From NCBI GenBank assembly GCA_034670405.1, contig JAXDDX010000163.1:729501-793500 (forward strand): a stretch of 64,000 bases of DNA. The letters are read 5' to 3'. The notes beneath the pieces are model-generated. The model worked only from the letters and a program-made list of their open reading frames with translations. It was not told the DNA's origin and ran no database searches. The first letter of the stretch is position 1, and the number at the start of each line of letters is the position of its first letter. The position numbers and the translations under genes were made by a program. This DNA comes from Hoplostethus atlanticus. Its lineage: Eukaryota > Chordata > Actinopteri > Trachichthyiformes > Trachichthyidae. Positions 13,469 to 26,295 of the stretch are shown here, one piece after another.

Positions 13469-14139
13469 ATGTGGATTACAAATTATTCTAAGGCACTCTT
13501 GTATTCATAGACATATACATATTTTAAAGCATTTCATTTTTGACACATTTTAGTTAAGTGGTTTATGCAACTTTCAAGTGACTGGCAACATTAAAGTGTG
13601 AAAAACTATCAAGCACGCATTAGAATGTTCACAGTGTTGCCATGGCAACGCTGTCAATGAGGCAGACATATTGATTATGAATGTTTCCCCACCGTTTACT
13701 GACTGGGCAAGGTAAACATGCTGTTGCCCCAAAATGAAGCAGTTTCTCTCTAGGCCAATCAGAAACAAATACCGTCGCCTTGTTTTGACCTGTAATTGTG
13801 TATCTGATCAGATATTCTGTGTGATACATGGATGAACAAACAAAATGATGTAGCACCCCCCTTGGGCCAATCAGTGTAATTTTGAAAGTGCCAGGATGCA
13901 GTGATTAGATGCATCAAGTTTTGTCAAAATCCAATCAACAAGTTTTAAACAATATGAATGCTACATTTTTAGAAAAAACAGCTTCTTAAAATGTTGTGGA
14001 GTGAATTGATAATATAGCCGATATTATAACAAGTTTGAATTATTTACATGTACATGTGGATAAATTAATCAGAAATGGTTGTTAAAACAAGTGATGCGGT
14101 GAGGTAGAGAGGATCGAAATATATATTGAAAGAAAGTAA

Positions 14140-14620
14140 GAAGAGATGACTTATGGCAGCCTTCTTGATGAAGGTGTGTGTGAGTGCTTGAAGGTGGGGT
14201 CAGCATGAAATGAGGCTCGATGGCCCCAGGTTTGGTGCGTGGTCTGGATGCAGCGGAGTAGCAGGTAGACATTTGCAGATTTTAGACAGTAGTTGTGGGT
14301 ATGTTGGAGGAGGTCAGATAAGTAGGAAGGGGCAAAGTTGCAAAAGGCATTGCAAATTTGAAAAGGAGCCATTGCGGTCTCCTGAACAGGTGCTTTTGAG
14401 AGGTTGGCCAGCTGCATCCTGAACATATTGGATTTTTTTTCCTTCCGTTTTTTAGAATTTGTGATGAAGTCCCAAAAAGGAAGCTTTTGCAGTAGTCAAA
14501 TCTGGAAATGAAATGGTCGTCACAACAAAGAATACGGCTGGTTGGAGGTAAGGGAAGGTGGGAAAATGTGGTTTTAACTGTTGAATTGAAATGGTTGCAA
14601 TGGATGGAACCATCCATTGT
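14140..14620 (-). mobile_element. LINE reverse-transcriptase C-terminal fragment, minus strand
   Basis: On the minus strand, 14617-14500 encodes FISRFDYCKSFLFGTSSQ, the SRLDYCNSLLxGLP block found near the C-terminus of L2/CR1-type reverse transcriptases. After a frameshift, 14426-14290 encodes MAPFQICNAFCNFAPSYLSD, matching the IxFKIxxLxYKALHGxAPxYLSDLL block. Stops and the frame change show a dead copy. It lies far enough from the 3505-3935 fragment to be a separate insertion. Confidence 0.7.
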
Positions 14621-15032
14621 GCGTACTCACAGCTAAAATAATTTGTCTTCAATTCCAAACTGAGGCACTATGTGGTGATTGTAAGCAAATTGTTGTAACC
14701 TGTGGATTTGCTAGTTTTAAGCAGTTAAGAGAGATTACAAACACATTACAAACATTACAAACTGCTAGTGTATTTGAGGCCTAAGGCTTTCTAGGCGAGG
14801 CCAGTGTTGCTCTCCTGCTGTGATTCCCTTGTCAGATCATACATCTCCTGCTTCATGTCCTCAGAAGAGAGAGAGCACCAGAAAGCAAAACAGAAAGTGA
14901 AAGAAACAGGTTGTTTTCTCTCCAAGGTCAACCAGCTGCCACAGTCAATGAGCCGCTTCAGTCCACGAGTCAACAAAGCATCATTTCCTAGCATGAATGT
15001 GTCACATGCAAAATCCCCCCCGTCCCCATCAC

Positions 15033-15034
<2 letters not shown>

Positions 15035-15065
<31 letters not shown>
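15035..15065. repeat. (CA)n microsatellite
   Basis: Uninterrupted CA dinucleotides, about 15 units. Confidence 0.95.
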
Positions 15066-15067
<2 letters not shown>

Positions 15068-16137
15068 CACGGACACACACCAGATTTTTTCCGGTCATAC
15101 ATAAAAACCCTGTGAGGTTAATGGATGAGATGCACAAGATGTCTTCATGACCTGTTTGCTTCCAATAATTTCCAGGATTTGTCAGCTCCTGCGCTTGTCC
15201 ACGTGAATGACCCTGAGACACATTTTAGCGCCGTCTGTTTGTGTTTACCCCTGCAGACAAAACCAGTAGCTTCATCAAGGGTGCTATGGAAAGGACAGTG
15301 TGTCATGAGGGACTGAGCACCACAGTGCCGCATTGTTTTAGAGGGTGGATGAGTCATGGGAGAGAAATCAGGGCTGGTGGGGTTTAGGAAGGCTTGTCCA
15401 TTGCATTAGGATAGTACTGTTAAATCAGTAGTTCCCTTGGTGCCTGTTTTGAGCAGGTCAGACAAGGACCGGACTAAGTCACAATTGTCCCTCATTACTT
15501 TAGAAAATTGACAATTATATTTTGCGCAAAAATCATTATTGTGAATTGAGTTGTAGGTTTCTACTCATGGGTCCAGAGAACCCTCGCTCTTACAAAGAAA
15601 TCAATAGTATCTCCCCACCATCCTCATGAAAATGGTGAAAGTAATGCAGAAAACAGCATCTTTCAAAAATAGAACGGCGACAAAAAACTCAAGCCATACG
15701 TACACTGTCACGTTTAAACAATATAAGTGTGGCGTCACGATGACTAGCCTCACTAGTTGTTCTATGACTCACCAAAGAAAATCACAAATTTGGTAGGTGG
15801 CGTGACATAGCATAGATTCTGATTCAAACGAAAAAAAATGTGGTTAAAAATATGTGGTAACCCCATCTCCATCCTGTCAATTTTAAAACGTTTGAGTGGC
15901 TTTGAATTTTTCTTTTTCATAAAGATAAAATTCTACAAGATTGCAAACATCCAAAAAGGGAGAAGCTATAAATACACATTTGTTTTTCACTTCCATCACA
16001 CATCTCCCATGTATGTCCCCATATGTGAATGTGAGATGTATGCAGGGGACAGACTCAGAGCATAATTCTTTTTAACCCCCCTCTCTATTTCCACCTCTGT
16101 CTCTCTTTGTGTCTCGCATGCTCATTCTGACCACCCT

Positions 16138-16138
16138 T

Positions 16139-16173
<35 letters not shown>
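16138..16173. repeat. (CT)n microsatellite
   Basis: Uninterrupted CT dinucleotides followed by a short CA run. Confidence 0.95.
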
Positions 16174-16175
<2 letters not shown>

Positions 16176-18204
16176 CACACACTGCCAACGTGAGATAGCC
16201 CCTGTGTGTCCAGTGCAGTGTGTCATGTGTATTAATCTGTGACGTATGCGTCACAAGCTAGCGGTTGAGGGTTCCACGAGAAGCTACTTAATATTGTTAT
16301 CATTTTAACCATCATCATTATCAGCCAGAGCAGACGCTATGAGTCTCTCTGCGTCATTGTTCCCTTCCTTCTAACCAAAGCCCTCACCACCAAGCTACCC
16401 ACAACGTAACCAACAAAGGAGGAAAAGAACACGTTGAATCACCCTGGCACTCTTTCAGTTTCTCCCCCCATCCATCCTCTCATCCATGGCCTGCACCTCC
16501 CTCTGTGTACCCTATGCACTCTGTCTCCCTTTTTTTCTGTCTATCAAATGTTCAGTTCTTTTGTTTCATCATTGCACTACTCTTTCTTGTTCCATCACAC
16601 TATCTCTATATGTGACACACTCTGTGGCCCCCATCCGCCTCTCTGGCCGCCATTATCTAAACTAGCTATCGCTTCATCTTTCCCTCAATTCCTCTCTCTC
16701 ATAGTCACGAAAATTTTCCAGCCTACACACACACACACACGCAACACACACATACACTGTCACACTGTGCGCACGAATACTCCCTCCCAAAACCTTCTTC
16801 CATACACCCTCTCATCTCCCCACACCCCCTCTTTTACTCTCTCCAAACCCTACCCCCCCACCCTAATCCTCATCACACCACCACCACCGTCATCAGCCCT
16901 TATCTCACTCCACCAAATCTGCTGTGACTCAAAACAATTTTCCTCTCATTTGCGATTTGACTGCCCCCCCCCAACCCCTCTATACCTACATCAACCCACC
17001 TACCCCCTCTACTAAACCCTTTCCGCCTCCTCAATACCCCATTACAACCCATCAGATGCAAACCCCACCCAACACACATGCACACAAACACAAACACATA
17101 TACAGATGCACTCACGTACACACACTGATCGGTCGCCATTATGAATGACGGCTCATCATGTGTAAGCGGTGACTTGCCACTGTCATCCAGTGGAGCCCGA
17201 GAAGAACTGCAGTGTGACGTCACGGCGGACACCAGCCCGCTGGTTGGTGGAACATATTTACGTGTGTGTGATTCTGTGCGCGTGGTTGGGATGGGGGGGC
17301 TGTAGGAATACATTTGGGTGGGTGGGTGGACCTGGTGGGCCTTGCTGCATCACTGAACCAGTAAAATGAATGAGAGCCTACGATAGGTGTCACCCCCTTC
17401 CTCTCTCGTTGGCCTCCTCTAATTTTCTTTTCTCCTCTCCATTTGTCTCTTTTCCCCTCTGCTATTTCCTCCTCAGCTCCACTGCCATGGTCCCTAGGCA
17501 GAGAGAACAGTTGAAATCGCAAATCAGCTATGTACCAAATGTTTGACACTATATTTGACTGTTGTAAGGTGGCCTGATTGTGATAATGACTGAAATTAAT
17601 TGAAGGAGAAGTAAATGTTTATATTATTTGACTAAATTATTAGAAATCCATTAACGGTTAAATGAAGCAGCCTGATGTGTCAGAAATTATGTGTTAAAAT
17701 TTCAATTAGAGCAAAACAGCACCACCCGATGGGGGACTCGAAGAGCCACAGTCTGAGAGGGAGGCGATGTTGGAACTGCCTCACTTTGTGGTGCTCTGCC
17801 TTCACTATGAACCTCCAGTTCAGTGTTGCTCTGAGAGGACAAGTTAAAAAAGTCATATTAAATGTCACATGACAAAGAAATAGGAGACAAGTATGTGTCT
17901 TTTGTTTTACTGTGATCAACTGATTTATTTGTAGAGTGTGAGCTGGGCATTTTCTCATTCTTTTTTTTGCATCTCTACAACTATAAAATGGCTTGACAAC
18001 CATTAGCAATGTGTTGGAAAGTGGGAGCTGGATAAATATGAGGGCTTTATATATGAGCCTAGTTAAACACAGCAAAACCAGATACATTGTGTCAACTGGT
18101 ACTGTAAGAAAACTGCCTGATACAATACATACATACATACAATACATATATAATAGCACATATCAATAATAATGTAATGTAATATGAGATGTGCGTGAAC
18201 CTGA

Positions 18205-18206
<2 letters not shown>

Positions 18207-18265
<59 letters not shown>

Positions 18266-18280
18266 TGTGTGTGTGTGTGT
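18207..18280. repeat. (GT)n microsatellite
   Basis: GT array of about 37 units with one AT interruption; the longest pure dinucleotide array in the window. Confidence 0.97.
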
Positions 18281-18985
18281 TACACCTCCAATCCCACTCT
18301 GATACACATCCATGCACTTGCAGCCCAACATCAAGTCAAATTTATAACAAGGTGGATTATTACACCTGATCAGGTGAGATCAGGTGAGATCAAAATAAAG
18401 AGCTAGCCACTGCCAACAACCTCCTCTCAATCGTTTATCCTCCCAAGACTCCCAACTCTACTTGTCTGTAGCTTGTTTTCTAACATTGCTGGACCAATTT
18501 AAACCTTTCTTTAACTTGGCGTACAACTCAGCCAATGATTGATGGTTCTCGATTAATGAATGATGATTAATGTTGTAATCATGATGGCAAGGTGCTAGTG
18601 GAACAAATAGGTTTACTGGAGATCCTTACTCATACAATACGTTTTATGACAGGTAAGCATATTCACGCACTGACACATGGAGCTTTTGATTATTTGCACT
18701 AGGTTGAAATCGAATTGAAGATCTGTGGTACCGCTGGATAGTCAAAAGGATAACTATTAAATTGCATTTATTTTGGCAAGTCCAAAATTTTCCTGGAGGA
18801 GTGTGTAGCTTGTGGGTCAGGGATGAAGTGTGTCAGGTAAATAACAGCGCACACAGAAAGAAAGCATGGTGGGCGGGCATTGCCTTGGTTATTTATTATT
18901 CCAGTTCCCACCCTTCTTGCCTGTTTCTGAAGGAAACTGTTATACATATGCTAGACTTCTGTCCTGTGCAGAATCTCATTCCACT

Positions 18986-21900
18986 ATGGAAGATTCAGCA
19001 ACAGAAACTGCCTGTACAAAAGGAATAAATGGACAGTCGAAAACAGACCAAGCACCTACTGCTGCTACTGATGGTGCTGATTCACATCCATGCTGTGGTA
19101 CTTGCCTGGAAAGAATCAAGATCTGGATACCAGTGGACTACAAGAATGAACTAGTTCAGCTTTTAAAACTTGCAGGACCAGTAGTAAGTTTGTGTTTGGA
19201 TGCACCAAGTGACTACAGCAAATTTACCCCACCAGGCTCAAGGTTTTAGTAAGGCCAGATTCTAGTCTATAGTCTATTCTAGTCCTAAATGTTGTATTAA
19301 ATAATGTTCAGAAAAATAGACTCTGATTTGAATGATTTGATTCTTTGACTATTTATTATAGGGAAATCCATTTTGTTGGAGTGAGTAGGCCTGTATGTAT
19401 AAAACAGGTCATATATTACTATCATAATGTAGGCAATCAACAGTATCTCCTTGTATTGTAGACCACCTAACACCATTTTGAATATTTCTGAACTGTCCAG
19501 AGTTAAGTTAGGGTTAGTTATGTGACACAGTTATTTTAGCAAATGCTGTAAGATGTTTATACAACATTGATGATGTATGCAATATACCCTATTAATTGAA
19601 TGTGTCTATGATATTCATATCCTCTTCCTCCTGGAAGGCAAATCATAACTTTGCAAGATGAAAATACTTGAGGAATTGTGGGTACCCAACTTGTAACCAC
19701 TTTTCACTGACTTCTATTGATCACATTGGCATAAACTTAGTACTTGGTAGATGAGGACATCTAGTTTCCTCCATTAATTCTTTTGATTTTAGCACATTTT
19801 ATTACAATTTAAAATAAGCCGTCACAAACCTACACCAGCAATCACCACAACTATTTGGTCTAAGGAAGTTAAGAAATATAAAAGAGCCACTGCAGAACCA
19901 AAGCATACCCATTGACAGTTACAAAGAGAGCTAATTGTGAGACACAGAATTGATCTGATTTATGGCAAGGCTATGTGATACTAAATGATATTAAATGTGA
20001 TGATATATATTACTCAAGTACTCAAGACTTTTTAAATAATGTTTTCTGTGATAATGAGTTGATCAGGTCTATACTGCACTTGCAGTTGCAACATTTCATT
20101 CATGTTTGGTGAAGTCAATTTATGCTTCGATGGCTAAGAAAAGGAATGAGCATGATTGTGTTTGTTTTTGCATTTCAGATCATTTCACAGGCGATGATCT
20201 TTCTGATCGGTTTTGTCAGCATGGTGTTCTGCGGTCACCTGGGGAAAACAGAGCTTGCAGGGGTGTCATTAGCAATAGCGGTGAGAGCGCTAACTAGTTT
20301 TCCAATAATTATATTGGCATTCTGGTTTCAAGGATGCTGTCATTCTCTTTCATATGAATTTCGATAAAGGAAGTCTAAGCAATTGAAGAGAAAGGATGCT
20401 CTTCAATTGCTCTACTTCATTTATTTATCCATTTATCTATCCATGCCTGAACCTGTTTCACATCTACCAAGAATTTTGTTTAATAATGTTTAATTTCATT
20501 ATAGGTAACAAATGTCACAGGTATTTCCATCGGCAGTGGTTTGGCATCAGCCTGTAATACTCTCATATCTCAGGTTGTATCCTCCGCAATCCGTCATTCC
20601 ATCCTTCATTTGTTTTATTTAACCAGGGTAGTCTTAAAGATTACTGCTGTGTTTCCCTGAAGGGTCCGCCTGAAAACAGCTTGACAATGTTTGTTTTCTG
20701 GTATCAGTTAAGCCTGTTGTTACATGAGCAGGTATTATTTTATTTATGCATGTCTGACCCAGTGTTTTATCTGTTTCATGAAGACCTATGGGAGTGGTAA
20801 CCTAAAGCGTGTGGGAGTGATACTCCAAAGGGGAGTTTTGATTCTGCTCTTGGCCTGTTTCCCCTGCTGGGCGGTCCTCATTAACACTCAGCCCATCCTG
20901 CTGGCTGTCAAACAGAGCCCAGAAGTCGCCAGGTGAACCCTTTCCACTCCCCTACAAAACAGGACATACAAACTTCATCATCAGCACATCACAGCTGATG
21001 AACAGCACAAGAACCGAGATGAAACATTACACATGATATATATCAGCGTGATTTAATGTGCTTGAATACAACTTATCTTTATTTCTGTCTGCCATAAAGA
21101 CTCTCCCAGCTGTATGTGAAGATCTTCATGCCAGCTCTGCCAGTGAGTTCTGTTTGCTCTCTGTGCTTACATACACCAAAATAGCCAAACACCCTTCCAT
21201 TGTATTTCATCCTATTCATTGTCCTATGTTTCTGCAGGCTGCCTTCATGTACCAACTGCAGGGGCAGTATCTTCAAAATCAGGTGCAGTTTGTGACTACA
21301 AGCCCACTGATGTGATACATAATAATGGCTGAAGGATTGTTATTCATCTCAGTAATGGCACACTGTTGTGCACTCTTTAAAAGGATGTAATTTTCAACAC
21401 AATGTACGCTAATAAAAACACGTTGACTGAGTAGGTGTTGTTAGGAACATGTATTGTGTAGAAAAGAAATAGAAATGTGTGTCATCCCAAACTAGACTTG
21501 AAAATGACCTTTTTAACAGTTTCCTTTGGCTTACAGGGTATCATGTGGCCACAGGTGATAATTGGAGCAATAGGGAATGTTGTTAATGTAATTATCAACT
21601 ACATCTTCCTCTATGTTCTGGATCTGGGTGTTGCGTGAGTATGCCCATCACTCCTTATAATGATTTTAAGTCGCTGCAACAAATAATAAATAAATAACAT
21701 AAATAAAAGTCTTTAAAGGATATAGCATGCTTTTAGTACGGAAGTCGAGAACGGCCATGCTTGCACTTTTTTTTTTAATGCCGTTATATCGAGATCACGA
21801 GTTAATTATGCCGTGATCTCGAGATAACAAAGCCCGTTTTCTCGTGATAACGGGTTAATTTATCTCGTTATCTCAAGAAAACAAAAAGCTGTTTTCTCGA

Positions 21901-24900
21901 GATAACGAGATAATCAACCCGTTATCACGAGAAAACAAAAGGTCGGACTCGTTTCCTCTTTTTACTTATATTGTTGATCAGAGATCAGGAGTGTCATGCC
22001 AGCATGCATAAATGTAGCAACTGATTTAAGATGAAAATGTCAGATCAAGGAGTACTCATTATCGCATCACTCCCATTGATCAACTCCCAAACCCACCCCA
22101 CAGAGCAGTGTGTGTATGTCATGGTCCACTCTTGTGAATTTAAACAGAATGGTGGCGTCCAAACTTATACTCAAATGTATGAATTACACTGTGTGGAAAA
22201 CACGTTAGCAAACTAATGTTAGTTGCTGTCAGTCAGTCAATTCGACTCATTTTTGCATGTTAGACACTATTAATCTACTCTTCCGCAGCTCGCGTACAGT
22301 AGGCTACGTGTACAGGCCCGTGTTGTAATGGCAATCGGCCTTTTGTTTTCTCGAGATAACGAGATAAATTAACCCGTTATCACGAGAAAACGGGCTTTGT
22401 TATCTCGAGATCACGGCATAATTAACTCGTGATCTCGATATAACGGCATTAAAAAAAAATGTGCAAGCATGGCCGTTCTCGGCTTCCGTATTTTAGAGTG
22501 AAACTATAATCTCAAATATCAATAATAATCTCAATAAGCAACTCAAAACATTTATCTGAAGCCTTGTTTCATTTCTATGTTTGGGTGCCAGTGATCAGAT
22601 AAATAAAAATTGTTCTTTTTTTCTACCTTGGCTCCAAACCTGTTTGCTCCTCTTGACCTCACCAAAGTGGATCTGCAGCAGCCAATGCCATCTCACAGTA
22701 CTCCCTCACAGTGTTTTTGTATTTGTACATCTGCCTTGGAGGGCTACACAAGGCTACATGGACAGGTGAATTGAGAGGGATTGAACTGCTAGAAGGATAA
22801 TTCTCATTAAACCATAATATAACTTTGATGCAATTAAAATGTTTTCACTGCATTCGGCCTTGATCGCAATAAGTATTTTGGTGCCTCAGGTGCATGTTAG
22901 GTTATTCAAGTTCTCAGCATGTCAGAATTTTGTAATTGGTTGTCAATTGTTATGGACATGTTACATGCTCTGTAATGTTTGACAAAGGTAGCGCCACTCT
23001 TTTAATCTTTCCAGTGCTATGTAGCAGAGAGGAGACAGAGGTGGCACAGCTCCTGCAAGCTAATGAAGTTAAAGTTAATTAAAGTACAGCCTGTTGTTGC
23101 AATAGATTTTATATTATATTATATTCTTTCTAGGTTGGTCACAAGACTGCCTGCAGGAGTGGGGTCCCTTCATCCATCTGGCCATTCCCAGCATGTTTAT
23201 GCATTGTCTGGAGTGGTGGTTGTATGAGATCGGAGGATTCCTGGCAGGCATGATTAGTGAGCTTGAGTTGGGAGCTCAGTCTATAGGTTACGAAATGTCC
23301 ACTATCATTTACATGGTAAAATTATTATTTCTTGTACAGTAATTAGGACTCCTCTTTCAATCTTATTTGAAGACGTGCTTAAATGAATATAGCAAGTTTT
23401 TTGGGAGATTGGCCCATCAATTTACTTGTTAAGTGATGAGAAAATAGACACCAAAATCATCCATGTGACTCGGAAGATCATTTGCACCGGTGTTCCATTC
23501 TAGCAACTAGCATACACGATGTTCAGTGACAATAGGCGACGAGCAATATCTCAAATGTGAGAAAATGGGAACTTGTAATATCTCTAATGCTAAACAGTAA
23601 TTGTAAAAGATACGTGACTTAATTTGTCAGTTTAGTTGAGTGAGTAATATAAAAATAACATACTGTTTTTATCTACCAGGGACTACTATACCTGTTTCCA
23701 TAGGAAGTGAATGTGCAATGGGAGACTGTGTACAGCTACAAATCACTGTGCAGCAGATGAATACGTGGTTGCTCACCTGAAATATTTTCAAAAATACACT
23801 TGGCTACATCCACTATATTGAGTTAATTCATATATAGATATTTCAGTTTTAAAATTGTATGAATCTACAGGCCATGTAAATAAATCACTAAAAGGTCAGA
23901 TTTTGGATAACGCTAGTTGCCAATAATCACTCAAGCTAACGTGTGAGTATGGAGCACCGGAGCGAATGATCAACTGGGACCTTGTTTATGTTTTCATCGA
24001 TTAACAGGCAAGTTTAGCAAGGGGCCGATCTCCCCAAATCTTGGCGTATTCCTTTAAGATAATTTGCTACTACAATGATCCATGTTTTCCCACATCCTGT
24101 CCCACAGATCCCACTGGGGTTCTCTGTGGCTGCCAGTGTGCGGGTTGGGAATGCTCTTGGTGCTGGGAACACAGAGCAGGCCAAGCTGTCCAGCAAGGTC
24201 TCCCTCATCTGTGCATGTATGTATATGCTGCCTGCATATGCTGATATATATATATATACTTATATATCCTGCCTAACCTCCACAGTGGCAAATGCTGCTG
24301 TGTGAAGTTATATCACAGAGGAGAGTTCTTAACAGGTCTATTAACAGTTTCCCTTAGTTGTGATCTAGAAACCACACTTTATACAAACACATAAGTAATA
24401 TTTGTCGATTCCATCAAATCATGCCACCAAAAACCTCTGTTAGGTCATCTGTTCTCTCTGTGAATCGTGATTTTAGCATGCACACTATTCTACATTATGC
24501 TTTCATGCATTTTTCGTATTTCTTATGCCCCGATCCAGTTATAGTCTCATGTTTTGTTGGAGCATGTCTTGGTGTGTCTAAAGATGTGATTGGATACATT
24601 TTCACGACAGAGAAGTAAGTATAGATTTGGGTACATAGCATTCACTTTCTTGCGCTGACAAAATTGGCTTGTGTATTCTCATGCTACCTCTGAAACCATA
24701 ATTCACAGGCACACCATGGCACAGAAAGCCACAGTCATGCTCTTCTAACGCCATCATGTAATTCATCATGTATTAACTTCAGAAGACACTGAACCTTGAC
24801 AGTGAAGTGAGCCCATCTCCTTGCTTCGGTTACACTTTACAGCACCATCAATTCATATACTTGGCCAGAAATTGAATAACAGCATCACTACCAAGACATT

Positions 24901-26295
24901 TCTAGTTTATGGCAAATCCATCAATCAATGTTATTGACCAGTTGGCTGGAATCCATTATGGTAGATGGACTTACTTCATCTTAGCACTAAAAACCTTGTT
25001 AACCTTCCCTTCAACCTTTTATTCAGCTGTCTTTGCCAATTATGAATTTCAACATTTGAAAAGACTCTGTTTTTATTTTGTATTATTATTGTATTTTAGA
25101 GACATTATTTCGAGGGTTGCTGAAGTCATATTCATGTATGGTTTCATCCATGTTGCTGATGCCATTGCGGTGAGGGCCTGTACTGTACAAAGTAATTTCA
25201 TACCAATATTGAGCAAACCAAACCAGACTTGCTACTGTTGTGCACATAATTTGGATATATGTGTATTTTACCTCCACAGGCTGTGTCAGGAGGCATTGTT
25301 AGGGGAGCAGGGAAGCAGAAGATTGGTGCTCTGTGTAATTTGGTGGGTTTCTACTTCATTGGCTTCCCCATTGGAGTGTCTTTGATGTTCGCTGCAAAGA
25401 TGGGCATTGTAGGTGAGGACAGATACGATATTTATATAGTGACTTATAAGATTCCCACTAGATCCAATAACTCTTCCTCCATCTCTGTTGCAGGGTTGTG
25501 GTTAGGGTTTCTCATTTGTATCACGATACAGTCCACATTCTTTCTAGTTTTCCTGCGTAAACTAAACTGGAAGAAAGCTACTGAAGAGGTGAGTGCCTAC
25601 ACCTGGGATATTGGCCTAAGGATTACAAAAACATTATAACAGTGCAATTGTTTTTTGTAGAAACAAAGTTACAATCAATTCAATCTTATTCTGCAAATTT
25701 AACCATGTAGACAGCATTTCCGTACTAACTACATTGTGTAGTGAAATGTTATTTTTTCTTCTTTATTTTGATAAAAAGATGTATTTTGACTTTACATTAG
25801 TAACTAGCTGTCATTAATGTTCCTGAATAGGCACTGCTGAGAGCAGGAGCCCCGGTCACGGAAGGGAACAAGATCTCTGGGATGGAAAATAATGGTAAAT
25901 AAAGGCTACTCTCTTATTTCCTATTCCTTCTATAACTTCTATAAACATCTTTCTGGGATACTATTGTGTGGCTAAAGGTCACTGTGTAGATTCCTTGTGA
26001 AGCCTAATTCCATTTCTGTTCCTCTTCCTCTCCTTTATTACAACACTCAGTCACAGTGCTGGCCTCTGCTCAGAAACAGCAGGTGAAGACCACGCGATCC
26101 AGTTCTCTGGGCCCTGAAGAGGGGCACCTAGAGGTGCTCGATTCAGGTCAGGGTGGAACAGCCGCCACCACTGTGGGAGCGTCTCTATCAGTCAGGCAGC
26201 TGGTTTTACGGCGTGGTCTCACTGTGCTACTCATGCTCCTCATCCTTGCTGCTGGAGTCTTTATCAGCAATCTGCTCACCAGGCTGATCGAATGA
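18986..26295 (+). CDS. slc47a: MATE-family multidrug and toxin extrusion transporter (SLC47A)
   Basis: Encodes a 591 aa H+/organic-cation antiporter of the SLC47 (MATE) family, a polytopic plasma-membrane protein that exports cationic drugs and metabolites. Coding exons: 18986-19183, 20179-20280, 20505-20573, 20784-20932, 21100-21142, 21238-21282, 21537-21634, 22668-22765, 23134-23315, 24108-24216, 24539-24614, 25100-25169, 25280-25412, 25494-25588, 25831-25894, 26051-26295. All junctions are GT-AG and keep frame. Diagnostic blocks: [22 protein letters not shown] (residues 64-88), [18 protein letters not shown] (292-301), [33 protein letters not shown] and the C-terminal QLVLRRG helix. Glu294, Glu299 and Glu321 match functional Glu of mammalian MATE1; Asp410 replaces the fourth. 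Exon 9 fuses two exons that are separate in the minus-strand paralogue. The start Met gives a 60-residue cytosolic N-terminus; no upstream in-frame coding exon was found. The paralogue number (slc47a1/a2/a3) is not resolved. Confidence 0.95.
21737..22490. mobile_element. 754 bp non-autonomous DNA transposon with long nested inverted repeats
   Basis: The left end TACGGAAGTCGAGAACGGCC and right end GGCCGTTCTCGGCTTCCGTA are near-perfect reverse complements. The match continues for about 155 bp on each side (to ~21890 and from ~22335). The element is flanked by TTTTAG at 21731-21736 and 22491-22496, a 6 bp target duplication. Within the left arm a second inverted repeat (21843-21935) is built from CTCGAGATAACGAG-like units. 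The interior has no transposase. It sits in intron 7 of the plus-strand slc47a. The superfamily is not assigned. Confidence 0.9.
23134..23315 (+). other. slc47a: slc47a exon 9, fused relative to the paralogue
   Basis: 182 nt exon coding residues 268-328, including the CLEWW and [10 protein letters not shown] segments. In the minus-strand paralogue the same 182 coding nucleotides are split into 114 + 68 nt exons by an intron within the Gly codon of SFLTG|ILGEV. Here the equivalent codons GCA GGC ATG run through without interruption. Confidence 0.88.

Larger units (their letters stand above)
8285..14139. other. Gene-free stretch dominated by simple repeats
   Basis: Holds alternating AT-rich sequence, pyrimidine- or purine-rich tracts (8380-8690, 10600-10900, 13010-13170) and the microsatellites listed separately. 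Open frames here are short, lack splice context and mostly translate simple repeats. I see no gene. Confidence 0.55.
15066..18985. other. Gene-free stretch with pyrimidine-rich tract
   Basis: 15360-16070 shows nothing recognisable. 16434-17060 is strongly C/T/CA-rich on the plus strand and gives a 193-codon low-complexity frame that I do not accept as a gene. A palindromic TGACGTCA (CRE-like) site lies at 17215-17222. 17380-17480 is again pyrimidine-rich. A 12 bp direct repeat, caggtgagat, lies at 18371-18390. The last ~20 bases before 18986 may be the 5'UTR of slc47a, since an acceptor-like tcctgtgcag ends at 18970. Confidence 0.5.

Noticed and set aside
16434-17015. 193-codon plus-strand open frame
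   Set aside because: Low-complexity Pro/Ser/Thr/His translation of a pyrimidine-rich tract; no domain, codon pattern or conserved block.
17215-17222. TGACGTCA CRE-like palindrome
   Set aside because: A single 8 bp match with no nearby gene start; not sufficient to call a regulatory element.
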